Shown: one piece after another, positions 28,164-35,822 of the stretch
Layout: every line of letters begins with the position of its first letter
Numbering within the stretch: the first letter of the stretch is position 1
Assembly: GCA_963772065.1 (NCBI GenBank)
Contig: CAVYVZ010000002.1
Coordinates: 1-64,000 of the forward strand
Reading direction: 5' to 3'
Origin: CAVYVZ01 sp963772065
GTDB lineage: Bacteria; Acidobacteriota; Vicinamibacteria; Vicinamibacterales; UBA2999
DNA: 64,000 nucleotides
Program-made: the position numbers and the translations under genes
The notes under the pieces: generated by a model
Databases searched by the model: none
What the model was told of the DNA's origin: nothing
The model's input: the letters and a program-made list of their open reading frames with translations, nothing else

Positions 28164-28567
28164 TTACCTCTTCATGCCGCCGCGTGGAATGACCTCGGAG
28201 AGCGGACGGCCTTCGATCATTTCCATCGCGAGGAATGTGTCGTCTCCGCATTTTCACCGCTCGCGGGACCCCACCCGCTCGCCACGTGCTCGGCGTCTCG
28301 CGGACTCGCGCCTCGCACGGGCCGCAGGCGCTCGACGGCGTGGATCCTGACGATGTTCGGATGATTCAGCGCGGCGATCATCTGCGCTTCGCGCTCGAAG
28401 CGCTCGCGATGCTCGGGACCGTGCGCGACGGCGGCCGGCAACACTTTGATCGCGACCTCGCGATGGAGCTTGGTGTCGCGCGCACGAAACACCTCACCCA
28501 TCCCACCGACGCCGATGCTGGTACTGACTTCATACGGGCCGAGGCGCGAGCCGGGAGTCAGGGCCAA
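28164..28567 (-). pseudogene. Truncated Ser/Thr protein kinase (N-lobe remnant)
   Basis: From a TTG at 28567: LALTPGSRLGPYEVSTSIG, glycine loop GVGGMGEVFRARDTKL, VAIKVLP with the ATP lysine, FEREAQMIAALNHPNIVRIH. After a frame change it reads DDTFLAMEMIEGRPLSEVI and ends at a TAA. The catalytic loop, DFG, C-lobe and any sensor or TPR extension are absent, so it cannot be an active kinase. A perfect TATAAT (28578-28583) precedes it. The truncation abuts the ADOP gene, suggesting that gene arrived by, or was followed by, a deletion event. Confidence 0.7.
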
Positions 28568-28591
28568 AGGTGACGCGATTATACGGGCCGA

Positions 28592-29051
28592 CCGTCTCGC
28601 GGATGGATTAGTCCTGCCTGACGCCGCAGGGTTTACCAATCGTGGAACGCTCGCAATAGGTCTCTCAAGAAGAACCCTCGAAGGCATTTTCGCTGGGTGT
28701 CATTCGTTCCGCAACAGCCGCTAACAGTGGCGAACAGGCGCGAACCGTCGCGAGCGACGGCAAAGCCCTAAATCCCTACCCGAGCCGCGTTAGCCGAGAA
28801 ATGCTTGATTCCATTGATGTTCGTGAAAACTGCTTCCGTGACTCCCTGCCTCCCAGCCCACCATCCTGTTCTGTGACTTCAACTTCCGCTCGTCGCTGTT
28901 TCGTCGTCTCCACTATTTCTCCATGTTCGGATTCGATTCGGCTCTCCCGCAACCACTCGAATCGTCGCAGCTCCCGATGATTTCCACCCTCGATTCCGGT
29001 ATGACTGATTGAGCATCGCCGACCGCGTCGGCGCCAACAGGGAGCGGAACC
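28592..29051. other. 460-bp gap without a supported gene
   Basis: Contains the third tRNA-Gln 3' copy. An open frame on the plus strand (from about 28665, with GEQARTVASDGKALNPYPSR, then REMLDSIDVREN) runs into that copy, again like the end of a decayed integrase-type gene, but without recognisable catalytic residues. The 150 bases before the sigma-factor gene show nothing further except AGGGAG seven bases before its start. Confidence 0.35.
28843..28858 (+). repeat. tRNA-Gln 3'-end copy
   Basis: TCCCTGCCTCCCAGCC matches tRNA-Gln 18945-18960. With the preceding GAC it is a 19-base match to 25186-25203 (GACTCCCTGCCTCCCAGCC), so the two remnants resemble each other more than either resembles the tRNA. 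Confidence 0.6.
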
Positions 29052-30131
29052 GTGAGCGGAACTCAGATCCCATCGAAATCAGTCGAGTCGACAGCGCTGA
29101 CCGCGGCAATTCGTGCTGGTGACGAAGAGGCTTTCAACCATCTCGCTGGCCGCCATCGTCGTGAGCTGCTCATCCACTGCTATCGCATGCTCGGCTCCCT
29201 CGACGACGCCGAGGATGCCGTGCAGGACGCGCTTCTCCGCGCGTGGCGCTATCGGGAGAGCCTCATAGAAGGAGCGCCACTTCGTCCGTGGCTCTACCGC
29301 GTGGCAACCAACGTCTGCCTCGATGCCATCGCCCGCGACGAACGGCGGTCCGTTCTGGCCGCGAAGTCTGTGGAGAACGGCGCTCCACCGTCGACCGACG
29401 AGGTTGCGTGGCTTCAGCCGATTCCAGACTCCTTGATCGAGCCGATCTCGCAACACGATGCCGACCCGGAAACGATCGTGTTGAGCCGCGAAACGATCGA
29501 AATCGCGTTCCTCACAGTGATTCAATTTCTCACGCCGCAGCAGCGGGCGGCGCTCATCCTGTGTGACGTGCTGGGCTGGTCGGCCAAAGAAGCCGCTGGG
29601 CTCCTGGATGTCAGCACCGCGGCGGTCAACAGCGCCCTGCAGCGGGCGCGCGTGACGCTTCAGCGAAGGCTGCCATCGCGGAGGCCCGAATGGCCGCCCG
29701 GCGAGGATCCCAGCGTCGCCGAGCGCGAGCTGTTGAAGAAGATCGTCGATGCGAGCGAGAAGGCTGACCTTGAAGCATTCACGTCGATCATCCGCGACGA
29801 CGCCATCTTTCGAATGCCCCCTCAGCCGGGCGTCGTTGTTGGTCGGGACGCCATGCTCAAGCTCTGGGTTGACGGAGGCTTTGGGTCGGAGCGCTTCGGT
29901 CGCCTTCGCTGCGTCCTCACACGTGCCAATTTGCAGCCGGCGGTGGCCAACTACGTGCTGCGTCCAGGCGATGCCGCGTGGCGAGCGCTGGCTCTCGATG
30001 TGCTGCGAATCGAGGAAGGCATCATCACGGAGATCGTGACGTTCGCAGGCGCTGTCTTTCCACGGTTCGGGCTCCCCCTGACGATAGACGAACAGGCGGG
30101 AGGAGAAAGACCGCCGCGCGTCAGCCAGTAA
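29052..30131 (+). CDS. ECF sigma factor with C-terminal SnoaL-like domain
   Basis: 359 residues. Region 2 is AIRAGDEEAFNHLAGRHRRE, CYRMLGSLDDAEDAVQDALL, with LRPWLYRVATNVCLDAI. Region 4 is LTPQQRAALILCDVLGWSAK, AAGLLDVSTAAVNSALQRAR. The C-terminal portion from about residue 225 (AERELLKKIVDASEKADLEA, MPPQPGVVVGRDAM) is a SnoaL-like NTF2 fold. This matches the SigG/SigJ-like (TIGR02960) ECF group, where the fused domain replaces a separate anti-sigma factor and tunes activity. AGGGAG lies seven bases before the GTG. It is followed by an MBL hydrolase gene likely in the same unit. Confidence 0.88.
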   Translation: MSGTQIPSKSVESTALTAAIRAGDEEAFNHLAGRHRRELLIHCYRMLGSLDDAEDAVQDALLRAWRYRESLIEGAPLRPWLYRVATNVCLDAIARDERRSVLAAKSVENGAPPSTDEVAWLQPIPDSLIEPISQHDADPETIVLSRETIEIAFLTVIQFLTPQQRAALILCDVLGWSAKEAAGLLDVSTAAVNSALQRARVTLQRRLPSRRPEWPPGEDPSVAERELLKKIVDASEKADLEAFTSIIRDDAIFRMPPQPGVVVGRDAMLKLWVDGGFGSERFGRLRCVLTRANLQPAVANYVLRPGDAAWRALALDVLRIEEGIITEIVTFAGAVFPRFGLPLTIDEQAGGERPPRVSQ

Positions 30132-30150
30132 CCTTGTAAAGGAGGTCATC

Positions 30151-30195
30151 ATGACTCACATATCAACCACCACCGCGGCGGTGGGTACACGATGA
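30151..30195 (+). CDS. Candidate 14-residue leader peptide upstream of the MBL gene
   Basis: ATG at 30151 with a very strong Shine-Dalgarno (AAAGGAGGT) six bases upstream. It encodes MTHISTTTAAVGTR and stops at a TGA that overlaps the next gene's ATG (ATGA, 30192-30195). This could be a short leader coupling translation of the hydrolase. Alternatively it is the true N-terminus of that hydrolase separated by a one-base error. Confidence 0.4.
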   Translation: MTHISTTTAAVGTR

Positions 30196-30833
30196 ACGCT
30201 CCCGCCTCAATCACCATCACGCCAGTCCGCGTTGCCGACCTGCTCGCCGAGGGCGAGCGGATGCCGGTCTACGTGCACGTCATCGACCACCCCGATGCGC
30301 GCGTGCTGGTCGACACCGGCATGACGGAGCTGCACCCGGCGGTGGCCGACCTCGATCCCCGCCTCAGTCCACTGAGCAAGCAGGACTTCGACCTCGCCGG
30401 CATCGACATCGTCATCAACACACACCTGCACTTCGACCACTGCGGCGGCAACCACCTCTTCGCCGGCAGGCCGATCTACGTCCAGCGTCGGGAGCTCGAC
30501 GACGCGCGCAGCGAGGACGACTACACCATTCGCGAGTGGGTCGAGGCGCCCGGCGTGCGGTACGTGCCGGTCGACGGCGAGCACGAGCTGCTTCCCGGGC
30601 TCCGGCTCCTCCCGGCGCCGGGCCACACACCCGGCATGCAGGTGGTCGTCGTCGAGACAGGCGGGCGTCCGGTCGTCGTCGGCGGCGACGTGGCGGTCTG
30701 GTTCGGCGAGCTCGACGAGCCGCACACCGAAGGCCAGCTGCGAGTGCGCGCGCTCGACCCCGAGCTGGTCTGGCTCGCGCACGCGCACGAGCCGTGGCGA
30801 CCCCGCACAACGGCGCTCGGCACTTCGCCCTGA
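30192..30833 (+). CDS. MBL-fold metallohydrolase, AHL-lactonase-like
   Basis: 213 residues of metallo-beta-lactamase fold. DTGMTELHP holds the first strand, followed by the zinc motif NTHLHFDHCGGNHLF (HxHxDH), GHTPGMQVVVVE supplying the third-site histidine, GGDVAVW with the bridging aspartate, and LAHAHEP with a C-terminal histidine. The arrangement fits N-acyl-homoserine-lactonase-like enzymes (AiiA/AttM group), but lactonase activity is only inferred. It is downstream of the SnoaL-type sigma factor and translationally coupled to a short leader frame. Confidence 0.85.
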   Translation: MNAPASITITPVRVADLLAEGERMPVYVHVIDHPDARVLVDTGMTELHPAVADLDPRLSPLSKQDFDLAGIDIVINTHLHFDHCGGNHLFAGRPIYVQRRELDDARSEDDYTIREWVEAPGVRYVPVDGEHELLPGLRLLPAPGHTPGMQVVVVETGGRPVVVGGDVAVWFGELDEPHTEGQLRVRALDPELVWLAHAHEPWRPRTTALGTSP

Positions 30834-30902
30834 CGTGACGACACGCGCGGCCGAGCGTCGATTCCATTTTGCTGTGTGCATCGGTTCCGGCAGATGTAGC
30901 CG

Positions 30903-30970
30903 CCGTTCGTCCGCCCGAATCCGCCCTTCGTCGCATTCCGATTGTCCGCACTCAGGCGTGCCGCGACAAT
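30903..30970 (+). promoter_or_regulatory. LytTR-type operator and leaderless promoter, copy 1
   Basis: Direct repeats CCGTTCGTC (30903-30911) and CCCTTCGTC (30924-30932) have a 21-base offset, the spacing of LytTR binding sites. Nine bases further on come TTGTCC (30942-30947), a 17-base spacer and GACAAT (30965-30970). Seven bases after the -10 box is ATG 30978. The block from 30884 also contains a copy of the last codons of the LytTR regulator gene (FRQM-stop). It is nearly identical to the module at 33.5 kb. Confidence 0.65.
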
Positions 30971-30977
30971 GGCTCGT

Positions 30978-31703
30978 ATGTTGATCTCGCCGCAATCCTA
31001 TGCCCGGATCGGCGGCATGCTGTACCTGCTCATCATTGCTGCCGGCCTCTTCGCCGAAGCGTTCGTCCGCGATCGGCTCGTCGTGCCGGGCGACGCAGCG
31101 GCCACGGCCAGCAACATCACGGCCCATGCGTTCACGTTTCGCCTCGGCATCGCCGCCGATCTGTCCACGTTCTTGTGCGCGGTCGCGTTGACGATGATCC
31201 TCTACGTGTTGCTGAAGCCGGTCAACCGCAACGCGGCTTTGCTCATGCTTGGCTTCAACTTGGTTCAAGATGCCATTGGCGGCCTCAATGCGCTGAACGC
31301 ATACAGGCCCCTGCAACTCCTCGGAGGCGCCGCTTACCTGAACGTCTTCAGTCGGCAGCAACTGGAGGCGATGGCCTTGCTATCGCTCAATACACATTCC
31401 GTGGGCTTCGGCGTTGCTCTGATGTTCTTCGGATGTTCGTGCGTCGCCCTGGGCTATCTCACGTTTACCTCTGGGTTACTTCCCAAGGCCCTCGGCGTGC
31501 TGATGGCGATTGCGGGCGTGTGCTATCTCACGAACAGCGCTGCCCTGATCCTCTCTCCCCGGCTGGCTTCGATTCTGTTCCCGTCAATCCTCGTGCCGGC
31601 ATTCATCGGCGAGCTGGCGTTTGCAGTATGGTTGACCGTGAAAGGCGTGAACCTGGCCAGATGGCGGGAGATGACCGAGCGAGGCGGGTCAGCATTGTCG
31701 TGA
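30978..31703 (+). CDS. DUF4386 family membrane protein
   Basis: 241 residues from ATG 30978, chosen because it lies seven bases after the -10 box; an in-frame ATG at 30969 overlaps that box. The start is MLISPQSYARIGGMLYLLII, with about six membrane helices (LSTFLCAVALTMILYVLL, HSVGFGVALMFFGCSCVALG, ALGVLMAIAGVCYLTNSAAL, ILVPAFIGELAFAVWLTV). This is the DUF4386 plan; function unknown. It is the first gene of an operon with the LytS-like kinase, whose GTG overlaps its TGA, so it may be a membrane partner of the sensor or a regulated target. Confidence 0.82.
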   Translation: MLISPQSYARIGGMLYLLIIAAGLFAEAFVRDRLVVPGDAAATASNITAHAFTFRLGIAADLSTFLCAVALTMILYVLLKPVNRNAALLMLGFNLVQDAIGGLNALNAYRPLQLLGGAAYLNVFSRQQLEAMALLSLNTHSVGFGVALMFFGCSCVALGYLTFTSGLLPKALGVLMAIAGVCYLTNSAALILSPRLASILFPSILVPAFIGELAFAVWLTVKGVNLARWREMTERGGSALS

Positions 31704-32716
31704 AAGCAACGCGGCGCGTAGCCGTCGCGCTCACGGTTTCGATCGGCGTCGCGCTCCTGCTGTTAATCCTCTGGAAGGACTCGACGTCCGTACTCTTTCT
31801 CCGTGCCATCACGCTCGGCCTGTCGGCGACGACGGTCTTTTCACTCTTCGAGGTGTGGCCCCGGAGGCTGCCGCGCGGGATCGAACGATGGATTGTCCAG
31901 GTCGTGGCCGTCGGCGTCGCCATGCCGGTCACGGTGTTCGTGATGCACCGCCAGGCCACCTCCGAGGCAGCGCCGCCATTCTTTGAGGACCACGACTGGA
32001 TGCTCGTCGGGGTCGCCGCCCTCCTCGTCGCGCCCTGGACCGCGGTCGCGACGGTCGTCCACCAGAAGGAAGCCTTCGCCCGCGATCAGAAGCTCGCGTT
32101 CGCGCTCGAGCGCAGCGAGCTCGAGCGGCAGGCGCTCGACGCGCGATTACATCTGCTGCAGGCGCAGGTCGCGCCGCATTTCCTCTTCAACACACTCGCG
32201 AACGTGCAGGCGCTCGTCGATGCGGGCTCGCCGCATGCATCGGCCGTGCTGCGAAGCCTCACCGCGTACCTGCGCGCGGCGGTGCCGCTGCTGCACGAGT
32301 CCGCTGCAACGATCGATCGCGAGCTGCAGCTTGTTCGGCCATATCTCGAGCTCATGCAGATGCGCATGCCCGATCGCCTCCAGTACGCGATGCACGTCGA
32401 CCCGTCGGCGCTGAAGGTTCGCTGTCCTCCGACCACCCTGTTGACGCTGGTCGAGAATGCCGTGCGACACGGGATCGACCCCAGCGAAGAAGGAGGCCGG
32501 ATCGACGTCGACATCGCACGGCGTGGTGAACGCTGTGTGGTCCGCGTAACCGACACTGGCGCTGGACTTCATCAAGCGGCGAACGGTCTCGGGACCGGGC
32601 TGACGACTCTGCGCGAACGGCTGCAGCTGATCTTCGGCGATGCGGCGCACCTGCGCCTGACACCCAACAGTCCCCGCGGCGCCGTCGTCGAAATCGATAT
32701 GCCGGCACAAACATGA
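31700..32716 (+). CDS. LytS/YehU-type sensor histidine kinase
   Basis: 338 residues. Membrane helices VAVALTVSIGVALLLLILW, FLRAITLGLSATTVFSLF, WIVQVVAVGVAMPVTVFV and LVGVAALLVAPWTAVATV lead into a coiled coil (LAFALERSELERQALDARLH). The His_kinase motif is LLQAQVAPHFLFNTLANVQA, and the HATPase has LLTLVENAVRHGID and DTGAGLHQAANGLGTGL. It autophosphorylates the PHFLFN histidine and signals to the LytTR regulator encoded next. Start GTG overlaps the DUF4386 stop (GTGA), and its own stop overlaps the regulator start (ATGA), so all three are translationally coupled. Confidence 0.88.
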   Translation: MKATRRVAVALTVSIGVALLLLILWKDSTSVLFLRAITLGLSATTVFSLFEVWPRRLPRGIERWIVQVVAVGVAMPVTVFVMHRQATSEAAPPFFEDHDWMLVGVAALLVAPWTAVATVVHQKEAFARDQKLAFALERSELERQALDARLHLLQAQVAPHFLFNTLANVQALVDAGSPHASAVLRSLTAYLRAAVPLLHESAATIDRELQLVRPYLELMQMRMPDRLQYAMHVDPSALKVRCPPTTLLTLVENAVRHGIDPSEEGGRIDVDIARRGERCVVRVTDTGAGLHQAANGLGTGLTTLRERLQLIFGDAAHLRLTPNSPRGAVVEIDMPAQT

Positions 32717-33504
32717 ACGCCCACGCGACAGCGTTGATTGCGGACGATGAACCCCTGCTGCGTGATGCGCTGCGGCGCCAGCTGGCGATCGTGTGGCCCG
32801 AGCTCGAGATTGTGGCCGAGGCGCGGAACGGACGGGAGGCGGTGAGGTTGTTCGACGAGCGTCATCCCGACATCTGCTTCCTCGACGTCCACATGCCGGG
32901 GCTCTCCGGCGTCGATGCCGCGAACCACATCGGCCGGCGCGCGCATCTCGTGTTCGTCACGGCGTACGATCACTACGCCGTGCAGGCGTTTGCGCAGGGC
33001 GCGCTCGATTACCTGCTGAAGCCGGTCGAACAGGCGCGGCTCGCCGAAACCGTGAGCCGTCTCAGGGATCGTCTGCAGTCGTCGAGGCCGGCGATCAACA
33101 CCGAGCAGCTATTGCGGCAACTGACCGAGCAGCTCGCGAAGCTGCAGCGTGGCGGCGGCAAGAACGAGGCGCTGCGATGGATTCGCGCACAAGCGGGGAA
33201 AACCGTGCGCCTCATCGCGATCGACGACGTCGATTACCTTCGCTCCGACGCGAAGTACACCATCGTCGCCTGGCGCGATGGAGGGAAACCGGCCGATGCG
33301 GTGGTGCGGACGCCGCTGAAGGAGCTGCTCGAGCAGCTTGATGCGGAGCAATTCGCGCAAGTCCATCGGTCGGTCGTCGTGAACCTGCGCGCGATCAGCC
33401 ATGTGAAGCGGCATGACAACGAAACGGCGGAGATTCACTTAAAGGGTCGGGACGACGTTCTGCCGGTGAGCCGCAACTACCTGCATCTGTTCCGGCAGAT
33501 GTAG
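32713..33504 (+). CDS. LytTR-family response regulator
   Basis: 263 residues. The receiver is LIADDEPLLRDALRRQL with phosphoacceptor aspartate in ICFLDVHMPGLSG, VFVTAYDHYAVQAFAQGALD and the YLLKPVEQ lysine. The LytTR DNA-binding domain is from about residue 155 (AGKTVRLIAIDDVDYLRSDA, EQFAQVHRSVVVNLRAIS, ending SRNYLHLFRQM). LytTR proteins bind pairs of about 9-bp direct repeats offset by 21 bases. Such repeats occur at 30.90 kb, upstream of its own operon, and at 33.51 kb, immediately downstream of its stop codon and upstream of the next gene, so both are predicted targets. Confidence 0.9.
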   Translation: MNAHATALIADDEPLLRDALRRQLAIVWPELEIVAEARNGREAVRLFDERHPDICFLDVHMPGLSGVDAANHIGRRAHLVFVTAYDHYAVQAFAQGALDYLLKPVEQARLAETVSRLRDRLQSSRPAINTEQLLRQLTEQLAKLQRGGGKNEALRWIRAQAGKTVRLIAIDDVDYLRSDAKYTIVAWRDGGKPADAVVRTPLKELLEQLDAEQFAQVHRSVVVNLRAISHVKRHDNETAEIHLKGRDDVLPVSRNYLHLFRQM

Positions 33505-33507
33505 CCG

Positions 33508-33575
33508 CCGTTCGTCCGCGCGAATCCGCCCTTCGTCGCAAGCTGGTTGTTCGCGCGCACGCGTGCCGCCACTAT
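33508..33575 (+). promoter_or_regulatory. LytTR-type operator and leaderless promoter, copy 2
   Basis: Repeats CCGTTCGTC (33508-33516) and CCCTTCGTC (33529-33537) have a 21-base offset. TTGTTC (33547-33552), a 17-base spacer and CACTAT (33570-33575) follow, then seven bases to ATG 33583. Every element has the same spacing as copy 1 at 30.9 kb. Confidence 0.65.
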
Positions 33576-33582
33576 GCTTCGA

Positions 33583-33963
33583 ATGAAGCAAAACGCAATC
33601 TTGGTCGTCACGTCTCTGCTCTCGATCCTCTTGCTGACGCTTCACATTACCGACGACATCGTCCGTGGGATATCGAAGGCCGAGCCCTCAAACATTGCGC
33701 TGCTCGTCCTTGCGGTCTTCCTGTACGGGACGCTCGTGCTCGCCGAACGGCGATCGGGGCACGTCATCATGCTGCTCGTCGGGTTGTTCGCGGCGGGCAT
33801 GCCCGTCATCCACATGAGGGGGGCCCATTACGCCGAGATCGCCAGGTCCACCGGCGGCTTCTTCTTCGTCTGGGCACTCTGGGCGCTCGGCGGGCTCGGG
33901 GGCGTCACCTTCATCCTCTCGGCGCAAGGACTGTGGAGCCTGCGACGGGGCCGAGCGAGATAG
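33583..33963 (+). CDS. Small membrane protein, predicted LytTR target
   Basis: 126 residues with four hydrophobic segments (AILVVTSLLSILLLTLHIT, NIALLVLAVFLYGTLVLA, HVIMLLVGLFAAGMPVIHM, FFFVWALWALGGLGGVTFIL) and a basic C-terminus (LRRGRAR). No family recognised. The start is ATG 33583, seven bases after the -10 box of the LytTR-type promoter, where transcription should begin; an ATG three codons earlier overlaps that box. It is separated by three bases from the next membrane-protein gene and is likely co-transcribed with it. By context it belongs to the response controlled by the adjacent two-component system. Confidence 0.75.
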   Translation: MKQNAILVVTSLLSILLLTLHITDDIVRGISKAEPSNIALLVLAVFLYGTLVLAERRSGHVIMLLVGLFAAGMPVIHMRGAHYAEIARSTGGFFFVWALWALGGLGGVTFILSAQGLWSLRRGRAR

Positions 33964-33966
33964 TCC

Positions 33967-34662
33967 ATGCTCCTACCAATCCACATCGCCGCAGGCGGGC
34001 TCGCCCTTGTTCTCGGCGCCGCAGCTCTGTTGGTGAAGAAGGGCGGGACCGCCCACCGCCGCAGCGGGCTGCTGTTCGTCTGCGCCATGCTGGTCATGGG
34101 CACCACCGCCGCGATCCTGGGGAACGTGATCGGCGGCTTGATGACCGCGTACTTTGTCGGCACGGCGCTGACGACCGTCCGCCCCGTGTCGCGATGGACC
34201 CGAGGGATCAATGCGGCGGCGCTGACCATCGCGATCGGACTCGCGCTCCTAGCGATCGCGGGCGGCGTCAAGGCCGTCAACAGCCCTGGCCTTTCCCCGG
34301 GCGGCGTCCCGTTTCGCACGATCGGTGTGATGTCCTTCTTCCTCGCCGGCGTCCTGCTGCTGGCGGCGGCGGGCGACGTGCGCATCATGCGATTCGGCAT
34401 GCCTCGCGGCGGGCCGCGCCTGGCGCGCCATCTGTGGCGCATGTGCTTCGCCCTGTTCATCGCGGCCGGATCGTTCTTCTCGATCCGCGAGCGCGTCGCG
34501 AAAATCCTTCCGGAGCCCTTCACGACTGGGCCAATGCGCGCGCTGCCAATCCTGCTAGTGTTTGGCGCGATGTTCTATTGGTTGTGGCGGGTCCGGGGCC
34601 GCCGCACGTTGCCGGTGCTCGTCCGACACGATTCCGTCCCGGTCGCACCTCGCGCGAATTGA
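33967..34662 (+). CDS. DUF2306-like membrane protein
   Basis: 231 residues with about seven hydrophobic helices. It opens LLPIHIAAGGLALVLGAAAL, followed by KKGGTAHRRSGLLFVCAMLV and AAILGNVIGGLMTAYF. This HxxxG and GTAHRRSG pattern is typical of DUF2306-like proteins, whose function is unknown. A cytoplasmic loop around GMPRGGPRLARHLWRMC is basic and contains a conserved-looking HLWRM. The gene starts three bases after the preceding membrane-protein gene, so both are probably under the LytTR-type promoter at 33.5 kb. It converges with the RskA-like gene. Confidence 0.7.
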   Translation: MLLPIHIAAGGLALVLGAAALLVKKGGTAHRRSGLLFVCAMLVMGTTAAILGNVIGGLMTAYFVGTALTTVRPVSRWTRGINAAALTIAIGLALLAIAGGVKAVNSPGLSPGGVPFRTIGVMSFFLAGVLLLAAAGDVRIMRFGMPRGGPRLARHLWRMCFALFIAAGSFFSIRERVAKILPEPFTTGPMRALPILLVFGAMFYWLWRVRGRRTLPVLVRHDSVPVAPRAN

Positions 34663-34693
34663 CGTCGCGCATCCGGTAGGCGCCGGAGCGCAC

Positions 34694-35779
34694 TCACTGC
34701 TCGGGCTGGACGCTACTCAATACCAAATTGCCCGACGGACTGTCGCCGCTCTTGACTCGTTCGGCGGTCACCATGATTCCGACCACGGCGCCCGGGACGC
34801 GCAGCCTCTGCTCGACGAGTGTCACCGTCCCGTCGGGCCTGGGCACAAACGTGGACGCCTTCACGGGCGCGGACCGCGTCAACAGCCAAACCTGGTGCGC
34901 CCCATCCGGAGGAGGTGGGGGAATGCGCGTGCCGGTGAACACGAGGCCGCGAGTTCGGCTCCAGAGCCCCTGGCCCGCGGCTGCGGGCGCGGCGGTGCCG
35001 CCCGACAAGCTGTATCGGATCAGATCGGGGGCGGCGAGCACGTTTCCGATCCGCTCCGCGCGGTCTGCGATCTCACGTGCACTGGAGATCTGTCGAGCGG
35101 CTTCTTCGCGCGCAGCTGCCGCTTGTTGCGCGGCCTCGGTGGCCGCCCGCTGCGCCTTGAGCTCGGCCTCCTGTGCGTGCTCTGCTGCGACCTGCACCTG
35201 GTTCTGCAGATGCCAGCCAAATCCGCCGGCGGCGACGAGTGCGATGCCGAAGCCGGCGAATGCAAGGCGCCGCCTCCAGGGCGCCGGCCATTCTCCGCTG
35301 ACGGAGTTGGCGACGGTTCGTCCGCCGTGGTCGGATGGCGCGACGCCTGAATCGCGGAGCTGATTATGCAGACGCGTCACATCCTCGAATGTCCACGGTG
35401 CCGCGCTGTCGGGAGGGAGTAACCGATGCTCGGCCGGCACTCTCACCTCGGTGACCGCCGACTGCAAGTCGCGCGCGATTTCGTTCAATCGGCGATGAAA
35501 CTCATTCTCGAACGAGATCAGCCTGGCCTCGGCGCGGTCGAACCCCTTTTGTGCAGCCCGCGCAGTGGCGATGCAGACCTGCGTCAGGCTCGCTGCGTGC
35601 TCGCGAAGCTCCTTGACAGGGTGTTCGTGAATCTCCCGGAGGGTGTTCCGTTCGTGCTCGATGAGCGCTTCGAAACGCCGCTCCACCGATTGAGCATTCG
35701 CTTCGGTCGATTCTCGGAGTCGATTCAGCTGGGACTCCAGCAGCTCGAGACGCCGGTCGACGTCAACGTTCGATTCCAT
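34694..35779 (-). CDS. Coiled-coil membrane protein with RskA-like (anti-sigma-K) C-terminal domain
   Basis: 361 residues from ATG 35779; in-frame GTG and TTG codons up to 35833 are alternatives that would overlap the upstream gene. Residues about 1-110 are coiled coil (RRLELLESQLNRLRESTEAN). A single TM helix (LAFAGFGIALVAAGGFGW) follows, then an Ala-rich coiled coil and a C-terminal RskA_C domain (LVFTGTRIPPPPPDGAHQVW, LLTRSAPVKAS, VPGAVVGIMVTAE). In RskA this is the extracytoplasmic part of a membrane anti-sigma factor. Here there is no sigma-binding N-terminal domain and no sigma gene nearby. It follows the pseudokinase gene on the same strand. Confidence 0.78.
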   Translation of the reverse strand: MESNVDVDRRLELLESQLNRLRESTEANAQSVERRFEALIEHERNTLREIHEHPVKELREHAASLTQVCIATARAAQKGFDRAEARLISFENEFHRRLNEIARDLQSAVTEVRVPAEHRLLPPDSAAPWTFEDVTRLHNQLRDSGVAPSDHGGRTVANSVSGEWPAPWRRRLAFAGFGIALVAAGGFGWHLQNQVQVAAEHAQEAELKAQRAATEAAQQAAAAREEAARQISSAREIADRAERIGNVLAAPDLIRYSLSGGTAAPAAAGQGLWSRTRGLVFTGTRIPPPPPDGAHQVWLLTRSAPVKASTFVPRPDGTVTLVEQRLRVPGAVVGIMVTAERVKSGDSPSGNLVLSSVQPEQ

Positions 35780-35822
35780 GTCGGACGAAGGATGCACATG
35801 ATGGTCAGACAACGCTCTCCCT

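Noticed and set aside
26457..28364. 635-codon plus-strand frame opposite the 25.6-kb ADOP gene
   Set aside because: It starts within one gene and ends within another, has no domain match, and is explained by third-position GC bias of the real gene.
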